From Gordius sp. MW1 (Eukaryota; Nematomorpha; Gordioida; Gordea; Gordiidae), in contig OZ038532.1 in the NCBI GenBank assembly GCA_964036665.1, forward strand, positions 20,797,037 to 20,861,036: DNA of 64,000 bases. Reading direction: 5' to 3'. A program made the translations under genes and the position numbers. How positions within the stretch are numbered: the first letter of the stretch is position 1; each line of letters starts with the position of its first letter. The notes under the pieces are model-generated. The model worked only from the letters and a program-made list of their open reading frames with translations, did no database searches and was not told where the DNA came from. Below are positions 45,601-56,929 of this stretch, in pieces.

Positions 45601-46043
45601 ATCCAGAGCTATTAAGGTGCGCGCACCGGTTTTGCGGTGCGACGTGCTGGTGCGCGCACTTTTTTAAAACAGAGCGAGTGCGGGTGCGCGCACCTTATTC
45701 ACTCGGTGCGCGTGCGAAATTGCGCTCCTATTTTGCACACATTAAGAATTTTACAATTAATATTATCTTATATATCGCATAGCATATCTTACAAATTAAC
45801 ATAGTAGTGAAACAACATCAAAGATACATTTATGTTCCTGGTGGAGGAGATAACAAGGCGGGAAATTTATTTAACAACGATAGACAATATAATTAATTAA
45901 TATATCCGCCATATTTTATATTATTCGCCTATTTACTTTATCAATTATTGCTTAAAACGTTTTGGTGTATCATAATTAATATTGCAATAGAAGTTGAAGT
46001 ATAATTAGAAAAACAAAAACAGACAGGTAATTAGGATAAATAA

Positions 46044-46872
46044 CACTGGTCAACAAATAATGGACTTGTGAAATCAACCTGCGAACTGTTTATAGATTCT
46101 GGTAAAGTTTTTCACGGTGAACATAAATATGTTTTTACTTTTTCCCTATACGTCAAGTTTTTTAAATATAGCTGTCAAAGTTGCCAAAACGCGATTTTTT
46201 CAAACGTCAATAACTTGCATATTAATCGGTAAAAATTTTATTTAATAGATTTAATTCGTAGATAGAGGAGAGAAGTGTATTACAATTTTTTTTTATCCTT
46301 ACTTTTTAAATTATATACAAAATTAACTATCCCTATCTTTTTCATTGACAAATTGCAGCAGACTGGACGTCGCCATCCCTACTCTTTAACACTAGGAATC
46401 AAGTGCGTGTTGTTGTTTTGGTAATAGTAGTAGTAGAGTAGAAAACAAACAAAAACACAAACTAGTAGTAGAGTAGATAAACAAAAACACAAACAACAAC
46501 ACGCACTTGATTCCTAGTGTTAAAGAGAAGGGATGGCGACGTCAAGTCTGGTGTAATTTGTCAATGTAAATGATAGGGATAGTAAATTTTGCATATAATT
46601 TAAAAAGTAAAAGTGCTAGGATAAAAAATTGTAAATACATTCTTCTCCCCTATATCTACGAATTAAATCTATTAAATAAAATTTTTACCGATTAATTTGC
46701 AAGTTATTGACGTTTGAAAAACGCTAAAATCGCGTTTTAGGCAACTTTGACAGCGAATATTTAAAAAACTTGACGTATAGTAAAAAAATTAAAAACATAT
46801 TTGTGTTCACCGTGAAAAACTCTACCAGAATCTGCAAACAGTTTGCCGTTTGATTTTTCTTGTTGAACCGTG
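46044..46872 (+). mobile_element. Foldback element with ~380-bp arms
   Basis: Left arm 46044-46420 starts CACTGGTCAACAAATAATGG. Right arm 46491-46872 is its reverse complement with scattered differences, ending TTGTTGAACCGTG. The 70-bp loop is made of AGTAGTAGAGTAGA and AACAAAAACACAAAC repeats. No ORF. A single decayed arm of the same family lies at 19353-19545. No target duplication resolved. Confidence 0.85.
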
Positions 46873-47208
46873 CAATTAACAATATTGTAATATTTCTATT
46901 CAGTGTTTTTTGGAAAACTTTTACCCGCCGTTACTATCTTGATATTTCATTTCCAACCCTTTTAAACTTCTCATCGCTATCGTAAGTTTAATCACATAAT
47001 AATTTTGTTATAAAATATATTTTTAAATATTAATTTTTATGGTTGCTTTTTCATGCTAAAATACTTTGCTATTTATAATTGAATTGTACATCAATTATTA
47101 TAAATAAATTATTATAATTTGTCTTGTTACTAAGCATATTTTTATAAATATTAAAGATTTAATAATGTAACTGTCAGGTCAGGTATAATTTATTATCATA
47201 GTAAGCTT

Positions 47209-48408
47209 ATGGAAATAGAATCAAGCATAAATGAAGCAAGCACATCATGCATGAAAACTTTTCCATTTCCAAAATATGCTAATCTGTATAAACTTAAAGA
47301 TAATCAGTACAATGAACAGAATTTTGAGGTGAAATGTCTTTTATGCAAGGTCAAACTTAAAGCTTCATCAAGATCATGCTTTAGTTTGACTAGACATCTA
47401 AAGGTAATCTTGTACTTAGTTTGATTTAATAAGTAAAAAATAATACAGGGATACCATAATAGTGAATTGATAAATCTAACAAAGGAAAATGAGAAAACTA
47501 AAACCGTCTATTTTGTTTTCATAAAACAAAACTTTATTTCCCTAGTCCAATTTAAGAACTTTTTATTTAATTGTCCGAATTAGAATTTTATTTATTTAAG
47601 AATGATCTAATTTTCATAATGATAAAAGGCTTTAGGTCCTCCCCCAAAAGGGAGGACTATAACTGTTTGAGGATTTCTAAAGTCCCGATTTAATATTTTT
47701 ATTTAATGAATATGTGACACAAAATAATATTATATTTGATAATGATAATATATATTTGATAATGATAATATGGTAGTTAATTTTCGATAACTATCAAAAT
47801 ATATTATGTTAACTCATCGTAATCCTAATCTCTATTTGCGATCGCGATGGTAATAAAAAGCGAAGTGGTATTAACAATCTATATTTAGCGTAGTGGGATA
47901 AACTGTCATGACTTTGTGTAAAGTAAGTCTCTACGAATGTGGGGGGGGGGGGGGGGGGGGGTGTTATAAAATATAAATTCTCGGGTGCAAGGACACCACA
48001 CCGTCCAAACATTGTAAATTTTACTAAAGATAAAAATCGGGAAGAAGCATTGGTGAATTTTGTTATTGACACAATTCGGCCTCTTTCAATTGTTGATAAT
48101 CCATCCTTTAGAAAGCTTCTAAGTGCTTCCTCAAAATCTCCTGTTGATGTCATGTGTAGACAGACATTGACATCTAGAATCACTTGTTGATACAATACAT
48201 TAATAACCAAATCATAGAAAAAATGTCTAGTGTCACGAAGATGAATCCGAATATTTGCCAAAACATGGGCGCTGTGCTTGAAATATGGTATCAAGTGTTG
48301 ATATCAAAGAAGCTTTTTTGAATCACAATTTCAAAAAGATATTTCGTGCAACATTTGCAAAATGCCAAAAATTATGGAATAAGCAAAACGAGTCAACTCA
48401 GCTGCTGA
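47209..48408 (+). pseudogene. hAT transposase fragments, second copy
   Basis: Exon 1 (47209-47403) parallels 39017-39208: SSINEAS, CLLCKVKLKASSRSCFSLTRHLK and a donor CTAAAG|gtaatc. After an unrelated 500-bp stretch come FVIDTIRPLSIVDNPSFRKL, VMCRQTLTSRITC and VDIKEAFLNHNFKKIFRATF. The central catalytic part is missing and frames are broken. Confidence 0.75.
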
Positions 48409-48679
48409 CCAATTTATTTTATCTCCATTCATCTCCTTACTATACTAAGCTACTACATCTATATTACGGTCTCCTTCTTATATAATAGTACTCACTCATA
48501 TAAATATTTGTATTCGCATTAAATAATTAATCCAATAAATTAATAAATATATTCATATTAGTGAAAAGCTTTGGATTATAAATACACAAACTCTATATAA
48601 ATACTTATTTAATTTGCAAATATAAAAATCCGCTAGATGGCAGTAACATTGTTGTAGTTTTAGAATGGCAACAAATTAT

Positions 48680-48850
48680 TATGCATAGTTTTTTATTCAA
48701 AGTGCAAAGTTTTTTTTGCCCTTTTTCAAGTTTTTTATTCAATCTGCCAAGTTTTAAATAAAATGTTAAGTTTTTTATTAAATGTTCAGATTTTTATTAA
48801 TTTGCTTAGAGATTAAATAGACTTGCCAAGTTTTTTTCGCTTCTGTTCAA
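48680..48850 (-). repeat. Left subterminal array of the MULE
   Basis: On the minus strand repeated AAAAAACTTGAAAAAGG, AAAACTTGGCAGATTGAAT and AATCTGAACATTTAAT units with period about 25-30 bp, mirrored by the CTGAGCATTTTTAATTAAAA units at 56930-57200. Confidence 0.7.
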
Positions 48851-49036
48851 AAAGACAATCGTCCATAATGCCAATGCTTCAGAACGCCAATGGCTAAACC
48901 ATTCAAAAGTTACCAACGTTTTGGAGGTATGTGACATAACGTCTAATATTGACTTTTTCAACTTTTCTACAAATAAGACCTAAAAGCATATGAAAATATT
49001 AAAATACAAAATAATTATGTAATACCAATCCTTTGA

Positions 49037-49272
49037 AATTTGTAGAATTTATTTTTAATAATGGTAATTTTGGATTGATAAAATGAGAGGGTGGAAATGG
49101 GTTTAGATATTTCGATTGTCCAGCAATCATTGTCATTTGTAATTCACCTCACTTGCAATTTATTTATTTTCTTTATTGACAATGATTGCTGGACAATCGA
49201 AATATCTAAACCCATTTCCACCCTCTCATTTTATCAATCCAAAATTATTATTGGAAATAAATTCTACAAATT
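49037..49272 (+). repeat. 236-bp near-perfect hairpin
   Basis: Arms of about 95-98 bp (49037-49137 and 49178-49272) are reverse complements over GAGAGGGTGGAAATGGGTTT, AGATATTTCGATTGTCCAGC and AATCATTGTCA. Only the outer parts differ by small indels. The 40-bp loop is TTTGTAATTCACCTCACTTG and neighbours. It could be a foldback MITE or a small-RNA hairpin. Confidence 0.85.
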
Positions 49273-49861
49273 AAAATACAAAATTTCTAAAATTGGAATT
49301 TATACTTAAATCTGTTATAATGTTATTATGGAATTTAGAATAATTAAACATACAACAGAAGCATAAGCTGTTTTTTTATATATAGTTGTGTGGAAACAAA
49401 TAATTTGTTATATTAAAGATTGCATAACTACGCATCTAAAAGGATACATTCGTATATTCAAAACCATGATTATCATTGTTTGAGCTTAATGGTCCATACT
49501 ATTTGACTTATCCAACTACTGTTGTGAATTTTATATGATTGTATTCTAAAAGATAAGAGCAATTTATTACAGCAAAATATTGGTTACTATCACAATTCCA
49601 TTTATATGATTAATTTATGTTTCAATTTGTTGTACATCCTCTAATGATTATGGAAGGATTATCTTTAAAAGTTGATTACTCCACTTATTAATACATAAGC
49701 TTTTGTATCAGATATTAGAAATAAACTTGCTCCTGTTTATATTTACACCATTACATTAAAATGCAGGAGTGCGGATTTATTAGTTTTGATGTAATTTAAT
49801 GCTGATCAAATTAAATATAGCACTCAAGCCAAAATAGATTTAGCTAAGCATACATGTATGA

Positions 49862-50180
49862 GGCCAATGTTACACGATCCAAATTCTTGTACTGTATAAG
49901 CAATTTGACATTCTTTTCTTATTCGATCCAAAGAAAGTAATTATGTATCTTGAACCTAAAATGACTTAACCCTAACCCTAACCCTACAAAACCTGCCCTT
50001 GCGAGACCGAAATCACAATATGAAAACGTGAGTAAGAAATTTTGTTTATTTCTTACGATTTGTGTTTTTCCGAATGCGAAAAACACAAATCGGCGCTTCG
50101 TTATTTTTTGGATCGAATAAGAAAATGGAATGTTAGATCGCTTATACAGTACAAGAATTTGGATCATGTAACATTGGTCC
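49862..50180 (+). mobile_element. 319-bp MITE with 8-bp target duplication
   Basis: Target duplication ATGTATGA (49854-49861 and 50181-50188). Inverted repeats start GGCCAATGTTACA and GGACCAATGTTACA and extend about 78 bp (CCAAATTCTTGTACTGTATA, TTCTTATTCGATCCAAA). The interior holds three CCCTAA units (49975-49995) and a second hairpin around TGTGTTTTTCCGAATGCGAA. The superfamily is uncertain (8-bp duplications occur in hAT, P and Merlin). Confidence 0.85.
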
Positions 50181-50499
50181 ATGTATGAGGGTATTACTAC
50201 AATAATCACTTTTCTTTCAAATATTTGTTTTTTTTGGATTTTGACAAGCTTAATCTGCATTTTTTTACATTTAAGTGTATTAATCTTCTATCACTTAAAC
50301 AAAATTTAATTGGAATGTAGTCAAAATCTGGCAAATTGATTTAATATCACTCACTTAAAGGCATGATGGAAGTGATTGTTGAAATTTACAATTATTCTTA
50401 TATAAAAAAGTAGTTTCATTTTTATAATAAGATTGCCTTGTGATCATTGTTTAAATTTAGAACATAATTATTATGTAAAATCAAAGTGTTGATTTTTTT

Positions 50500-51700
50500 C
50501 TCATAGCTAATTCAATGTATATCTTTATTAGTGATTTGCTGTTTATATTTTTTAATGCATTTCTAACAGAATAATTGTACAAATACATGTAGAGTTATAA
50601 GGCATATGTCAATTTAATACCAATGCATTTTTAAATATTAGTATAAGGAAAACAACAAATGTTTTGTTATATTGTATTTATTTTATTGATAACAATTTGA
50701 CATATATGATTATTGAAAATCTAATTTACAATATCTTTAAACTTTATTAAAGTGTATGTTATTTAAGTATTATCCTCAGAGATTTAGAGTCTTTTAACAA
50801 TAAATTTAATACTAATTTTCTTGTCAACATCAAACAATAAATAAATACAATTTTAGGAAAGTTCATCATATTTAAAATCCATATCTTTAATATAATTAAT
50901 TTTCATAGCAATGCAATTCTATCTTAAATTCTAATTTTATGTTTATATCTTTTAAATTGTAAGGCTACCAATTCATTTATCAATATTGCACAATAAGGAA
51001 AACCCAACTTATATGTTTTTTATTATATTTATTTTATTGTTAGCAATTTTAATGATTATTCAAAATCTCATTTAAAATATCATTATTAAAGTCGTTTAAA
51101 TATTATCCTCAAAGATTTAAAGTTATATAAATAAGTAAATTTAATACTAATTTACCTGTCAACATCAAACAATAAATAATTATTATTTTAGGAAAGTTTA
51201 ACATATTATAAATTCCATATATTCAATATATAAATTTTCATAGCAATGCAATGTATATCCCAATTTTTCATTTCATGTTTATATATTTTAAATGTCAATT
51301 TAATACCAATTTATTTATCAATATTAGATACTTATATGTTTTGTTTATGCTTATTATGTGTTTAGTTAATAGCATTTTTATAGCATTATGCAAATGATTA
51401 TGTATTCACTATTTAAAATATCCTTCATAAAAGTCTATGTCCTATCAATATTATCCTCAGATATTGAGTTCTGTAACTCAAGAAAATTTAATATTATTTG
51501 TCACCAAAAAATATATAATTAATAATTATAAGAAAGTTTACCATATTTTATATATGTCATCCATATTTTAGTTAATATCAAGAAATTCAAGAATGTGCAC
51601 TTATCAGATGGCAAACTTTCAAATCATACTTAATTTGCTAATATCCAACTATGTATAAGTATCATTAACTTATGCATTTTGTCATGTGAATATATTTTAG
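50500..51700 (+). repeat. ~350-bp satellite-like tandem array, decaying
   Basis: Units begin near 50637, 50990 and 51336, with a partial unit before. Shared landmarks per unit are ATATGTTTTGTTTAT/TTATTTTATTG, TATTATCCTCAGAGATTTAG, AATTTAATACTAATTT, GTCAACATCAAACAATAAAT, AGGAAAGTTCA, TCATAGCAATGCAAT. Similarity falls from unit to unit towards 51700. It lies inside the MULE. Confidence 0.75.
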
Positions 51701-52049
51701 TCTATAACAAGCCATAATCGTAATGCAAATGTATTTATATACAAAATGCAAAATTAATTTAAAACATAGTCCTTATTCTACTGTTATTAAATATTATTAT
51801 AAGTACACATAGATATATGATAATCATTATAATAAAATTAACTGTATAATGAGCTATTACTTAAAAATAATGGCATATGGCTTATCATTTAAAATACGTA
51901 CCCTACTCTATATTATTCATTAGTTTATGTGCAAGGGAATATAAATTAAAAGCCTATGCATATGTTATTTTTTTTATTAATAGCTTTATATTTAGTAATT
52001 TTTTAATATATTACAATTTTGCCATTTAAATTATAGTTTTTAGTTTTTG

Positions 52050-52218
52050 TGTCTAGTTTGATACAGTCATTGGCGTTGTGGATGATTGACATTATGGATG
52101 GGATTCGTTTTTTTATGCAAAGTGTTAAATAAAACAGATAGGTGGGGGGATTCGAACCTACGAGGTATTGAGATGTATTGACGCCGGTCACAAATACAAT
52201 CCACTACGCCTCAAGACC
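52050..52218 (-). mobile_element. tRNA-derived SINE-like unit
   Basis: Reading leftwards from 52218 there is an A-box-like GAGGCGTAGTGGATTG and, 40 bp on, a B-box AGGTTCGAATCCCCCCACC, then ATCTGTTTTATTTAACAC. The last part resembles CTGTCATTTATTTC after the B-box of the SINE at 16541-16730, so the two may share a body. No target duplication seen here. It is not a tRNA gene: the acceptor stem does not close. Confidence 0.6.
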
Positions 52219-52979
52219 TTAAAATATGTCTTGGATTATATCACTTATATATAGCTGCACTTGTTAAAATTTATAAGCTACATTAGAGATCTGCACGGGC
52301 CGGCCCGGCCCGCGGACGGGCCTAAAAGCCCGGCCCGCGGACGGGTACGGACGGGCTTTGTATCATAAAAAATTTAACGGGCCGGGCCCGGACGGGCCTA
52401 AAAATTAATGGAACGGGCTCAGGCGGGCCTGAGATTTTTTTAACGGGCTTGAACGGGCCTGAAGTTTTATAAACGGGCTTAAACGAACCAGAGATTATAT
52501 AAAAGGTCTTGGAGTTACAAAGGTACTTAAACATCAAACAATTAGAAAAAACAAAAAGCGAGCCAATAAATTGCATAACAATTAATATATTATTTTTATT
52601 AAATATTTAGGATTAATTTTTTAACTTCTAAATTTTATATATCCTGTAGCATTCATTCATTTTTCAAGCGCTAAATTTGACCTTTTTTTAATTTGCTATT
52701 GATTTTTAAGACTATAACTTCATTCTTTTATAAGTAAGTTTAATTACACTTTTGTGATTAATTTTATCACAAATTACTATTATTATTAGTGCCATATAAA
52801 TTCATAAATATTTTTGCTCTAATCTTTGAAATTAACTTTAATTACAAACTTAAATGTAACTTTTTGTTAGCTTTGTATTTTTTTGTTATTGATTAAGTTT
52901 AATTCCTTTGCCTTAAAATTCTAGTGCTTAAATATTTGACAAATTATTCTTGTTATATTATTTTAAATTTTTCTACATT

Positions 52980-53692
52980 AATTTTACAATATAACTAGAT
53001 TTAGCTTGGTTGAAAAAGGTATTTTTTCTGGATATTTTTATTAAATATTTGGCTTTATATCGCTTTGCTTTACTAATCCCTTTAATAATTGTATTTTTTG
53101 TTTTGAAACTAACAGTTTAATATTAAAAGGCTTAATCTATAATTAATATATGCAACATAATAAAAGTTATAGATTTGATACATCCTTACTTTTTTATTAA
53201 ATTTTATTATAGTGTCAAATAATTTGTCCACAATCATATCTAATTATGAAAAAGGTGTATATAAAATAAATTTAAATCACAAGCTTAAAAGTAAAGTTTG
53301 GGAACAATTTGATCCTTTAATGGATGTTAATTGAATCATTAATTTTACAATATTAACTAGATTTAGCTTGGTTGAAAAAGGTATTTTTTCTGGATATTTT
53401 TATTAAATATTTGGCTTTATATCGCTTTGCTTTACTAATCCCTTTAATAATTGTATTTTTTGTTTTGAAACTAACAGTTTAATATTAAAAGGCTTAATCT
53501 ATAATTAATATATGCAACATAATAAAAGTTATTGATTTGATACATCCTTACTTTTTTATTAAATTTTATTATAGTGTCAAATAATTTGTCCACAATCATA
53601 TCTAATTATGAAAAAGGTGTATATAAAATAAATTTAAATCACAAGCTTAAAAGTAAAGTTTGGGAACAATTTGATCCTTTAATGGATGTTAA
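52980..53692 (+). repeat. 361-bp tandem duplication at the transposase 5' end
   Basis: 52980-53336 and 53341-53692 are almost identical (AACTAGATTTAGCTTGGTTG ... TTTGATCCTTTAATGGATGT). Both copies contain the splice acceptor TTATTATAG and the first coding residues (SNNLSTIISNYEKGV). The upstream copy runs into a stop soon after, so only the second leads into the transposase. Confidence 0.95.
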
Positions 53693-55435
53693 TGGTGAAT
53701 CAGTTAGTGCCTGCATATGCAAAAATTGCAAAAAAATACTTTCATATAAATCAGCAGATGGTACATCACATTTAAAACGCCACAAATGTACAACCCAAAG
53801 ACAAAATAGCCTAACACTAGATCATTATATGAATAAAATAAACCCCTTAAAAGAAGAAAAAATTAAAAAATCAATCATAAATCAGGCTATAAAATTTTGC
53901 TCAAAAGATTTACGGCCATTCGAAACTTTAGCAGGAGAAAGTTTTCTTGGGTTTTGCCAGTTTTTGGTAGATAGTTTGTCAACTAAGGGGTTAATAAATG
54001 TGCGACAAATTATGCCTCATCCATCAACTATAAGCCGCCATGTGAAAGATGAGGCTGAAAGACTTCGACTTTCTATAATTCCAGATATAAAACATTACAT
54101 TCAGAAAGGGCTTTGCGCGGCCACAACAGACATGTGGACATGTGATTATACAAAAATCAGTTTTCTCACATTAAGTATTCATTATATAAATGTTAGCCTG
54201 AGAAAAAAAATATTATTTACAACTGCTTTTAAGCATGAAAAAAAATCAGGGGAGAATATTAGAAATGAATTATTAAACAAATTAATGACTTTTGGCATTA
54301 CCAATGAAGAAGCCCGTAAATTAATATTTGTCACTGATCAGGGTGCTAACATTGTCAATGCATTAGCAAATTATAGTAGATTAAATTGCGCAGCCCACCT
54401 TATAAATAATATGATAAAAATGGCCTTTAATGATTCTTTCTTAAATCAAGAAGCCACGGTTATTTATAAACTCATGAATGCCTCTAAAGAATTAGTCAGG
54501 CATTTCAAACAAAGTGGACTCAATAGCAAGCTGTCCCATACCTTGCATCAAGATGTAATTGTAAGATGGAACTCAAAATTGACCCTTTTGAATTCTATTA
54601 ATAAGGTCTATGACGAAGTTGAAGCTATCTTGGAACAACGAAATGAACTTTCATATCTGGAATATATAGATAAAATGTTGTTGAAATCTTTAATAGACGT
54701 CTTGCAGCCGTTTAAAGAGGCTTCTCTTCAGTTGGAGGCTGATCTAGAACCAACCCTACCATATGTCTTCTTATGGAAAATTAATTAATGCGATGTCGGA
54801 TTATGATTTATACGGCGGACAAGTCAACATAATAAAGAACCGTTTAAAAGAAGCTATTAAAGAAAAAATGGTAGTTCATCGGTATCACAAAATAGCTTCG
54901 GTCTTGCATCCGAAGTTTAGACAAATGAAGATGATACCTGAAGCAGAAAAACTAGACATATATCAAGATATAAGAAATATTATAGAGCAAGAAGGGTTTG
55001 TCTATATAAGAAAATCTTCTGTTTTACTGGGCTCAAAGACATCTCTCGCAAGTACTTACAATTTTTTATTTATATATAATATATAAAAATATATAAGGTA
55101 AGAGACCGAAAACAATTTTTTCTGAATGGGAAGATAATGATCATAATCCTGTGGCGGATGAGTTTAGTCAATATTTAGATGAAACTATTGAGGCTGATTT
55201 CGATCTGTTAAAATGGTGGAAAGCCAAAGAGGACAAGTATTATATTTAAAATTAATCTTATCCTTTAATAGATATCCTAAATTAGCACATTTAGCACATA
55301 TGATATTATGTATACCGGCTACGAGTGCCACCAGCGAGCGAAATTTTTCTACGGCAGGAAGGCTTGTAGAAGAAAGGCGAACTCGCCTAAAACCAGACAT
55401 TATTGATGATTTATTATTTTTACATGATAATTATT
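53574..55435 (+). pseudogene. BED-finger hAT transposase, near-intact
   Basis: The main frame 53574-54788 begins at the acceptor TTATTATAG|TG, so an upstream exon ending in A would supply a split ATG. Domains are: zf-BED (CICKNCKKILSYKS ... HLKRHKC, residues 47-73), Hermes-type N-terminal region, catalytic core with AATTDMWTCDYTKISFLTLS and LIFVTDQGANIVNAL, CAAHLINNMIK, and VRWNSKLTLLNSI. A one-base shift near 54770 moves the rest into the next frame (SSYGKLINAMSDYDLYGGQV, ASVLHPKFRQMKM), and a further part (55260-55435) has the dimerisation domain IPATSATSERNFSTAGRLVE. So it has one clear frameshift plus one disrupted junction near 55030-55240. Confidence 0.85.
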
Positions 55436-55744
55436 GATATCTTTCTATGAATATGTCATAAAATTTAATAAAATTTTGTGAAATTTTTGATGAATTAGGC
55501 CGGACGCGGAGTTCGCTTAAAAAATATTTTAACGGGCTTGGACGGGCCTGAAAAATTTACGGACGGGCCTAAAAAATTTACGGACGGGCTCGGACGGGCC
55601 TGAAGTGCTGAAAAAAAATTACGGGCGGGCCCGGACGGGCCTTGAAATTTTGAAAACGGGTACGGGCGGGCCGATCTTCTAAAAACGGCCCGTTGCAGAT
55701 CTCTAAGCTACATTACACATACACAGTATTATATGAATCAATTT

Positions 55745-56460
55745 CTGATAGGGTTATGATATTTCGGTCAACTTCATCACATACACACGATGAACTTGAT
55801 ATTAAGGGTTCAAAATTTGACAGAAGCGAAATTAAAAAAATGGTTTCAATGGGCCTTAAACCAAAATCTATATTCAAGAATCTTAAAAATCAGAGCAAGT
55901 GCCATCTATAAATCAGTTAAGGAATTACCTAAGTGGTTTAAAAAAAGAAAAATATGGCCCAACTTCTATAAGCTTGAGAGAATTAGAGCATTGGCTCATT
56001 TTGAAATCCCCATTACCTGATGACAATGATATACCTTATATCGTTTCTTACAGAATATCCTATGAGAACAGTACATTTAAGTTTTTTATATCAACAAAAA
56101 GGTAATATATATTGTGTCATATAAATAAAATTAATGTAGGCTGCTCTTAAATTCACAATAAATTGTTGCATGCTAATGCAACATACAAGATCACATGGCA
56201 AACCTTTCCACTTTTATTGGAACAAAAGATTAAGACAGGCACTTTCACCTTCTAGGAATTTGTCTGTGTATCAACGAGAAAGAAGAAGATTATGAATTTT
56301 TATTTAAAAGTTTGGCTAGTGGTGTTAATGTATTAGTTGATGTAGAGCCAACCTTTGAAGTATTAATAAGTGATACGGCTAGTGCCATCCATAATGCTTT
56401 CAAAAGTGTCTATGGAAACATGATTGTAGTGTGTTGGGCACACGTACGAAGAAATATGTA
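55745..56460 (+). pseudogene. MULE transposase remnant
   Basis: Segments in shifting frames read HTHDELDIKGSKFDRSEIKK and MVSMGLKPKSIFKNLKNQS, then PDDNDIPYIVSYRISYENS, then LLHANATYKITWQTFPLL (the first catalytic block, with Asn where MULEs have Asp: H-A-D-A-T-Y-K), DKDRHFH-like text and STxEKEEDYEFLFKSL, and finally SDTASAIHNAFKSVYGNM with VCWAHVRRN, the second catalytic block and the C-x2-H-like motif. Several frame changes and the D-to-N change make it inactive. It runs in the same direction as the element at 48667-57227. Confidence 0.7.
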
Positions 56461-56929
56461 AAAAATATTTATTTACAACTTAATTTATGGACCAGCAGCT
56501 ACCAATGGGCTAATGAAAATAAAAATGTTATATCACTGGAAACCACAAACCATATTGAATATTATGTTCCTTCAGGCACCAATATTATAAGATGATATTG
56601 AAATTAATAAACAAATTAATTACAGCTCTTTTGATGAATATACAAATTTGTTTGTTTTCAATAAACTTTGATTCAAATTAGGTACTTAATATAAACATTA
56701 TGTTTATTATACAAATTAAGAGTATTATTTTACAACGATTATAAAAGCTCTCAAGGGTTTCCATAGATAAAAATAATTTTTATAAATATACAATTTGAAT
56801 TAATAATTTATAACGATTATAAGAGCTCTAGTGTTTCCACAGCCCAATAATATGTTTTTAAACTTGCCTATAAGGCCTTTAAAACAATTAAAATTTTAAT
56901 GCTGCAAAAAATATTGAACGTTCTTCTGT

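Larger units (their letters stand above)
45604..48410 (+). mobile_element. Second GTGCGCGCAC-family hAT, right end missing
   Basis: Left tip CAGAGCTATTAAGGTGCG with GGTGCGCGCACC repeats at 45618-45725, near-parallel to the copy at 38394. Transposase exons follow at 47209-48408, but sequence similarity stops near 48410 and no inverted right end was found before the Mutator-like element. It carries a foldback element (46044-46872). Confidence 0.75.
52284..55705 (+). mobile_element. hAT transposon with GGCCCG subterminal repeats
   Basis: Exact 8-bp target duplication AGCTACAT (52276-52283 and 55706-55713). Tips TAGAGATCTGCACGGGCC and, from the right, TAGAGATCTGCAACGGGCC. Arrays of ACGGGC/GGCCCG (52296-52480 and 55500-55690) are extremely GC-rich in an AT-rich context. 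Nested in the MULE. Encodes a nearly complete BED-finger hAT transposase, so it is among the younger insertions here. A 361-bp internal duplication covers the start of the coding region. Confidence 0.92.

Noticed and set aside
47941-47960. G-run as a boundary of a known element
   Set aside because: No inverted partner or shared flank with the CATGGGCGTAGCCA MITEs. Left as unexplained.
49975-49995. CCCTAA repeats as a true telomere
   Set aside because: Only three units, enclosed in a MITE with inverted repeats and target duplication, so interstitial.
52141-52218. A functional tRNA gene (B-box GGTTCGAATCC)
   Set aside because: No closing acceptor stem. The body continues into a SINE-like sequence similar to that at 16541-16730.
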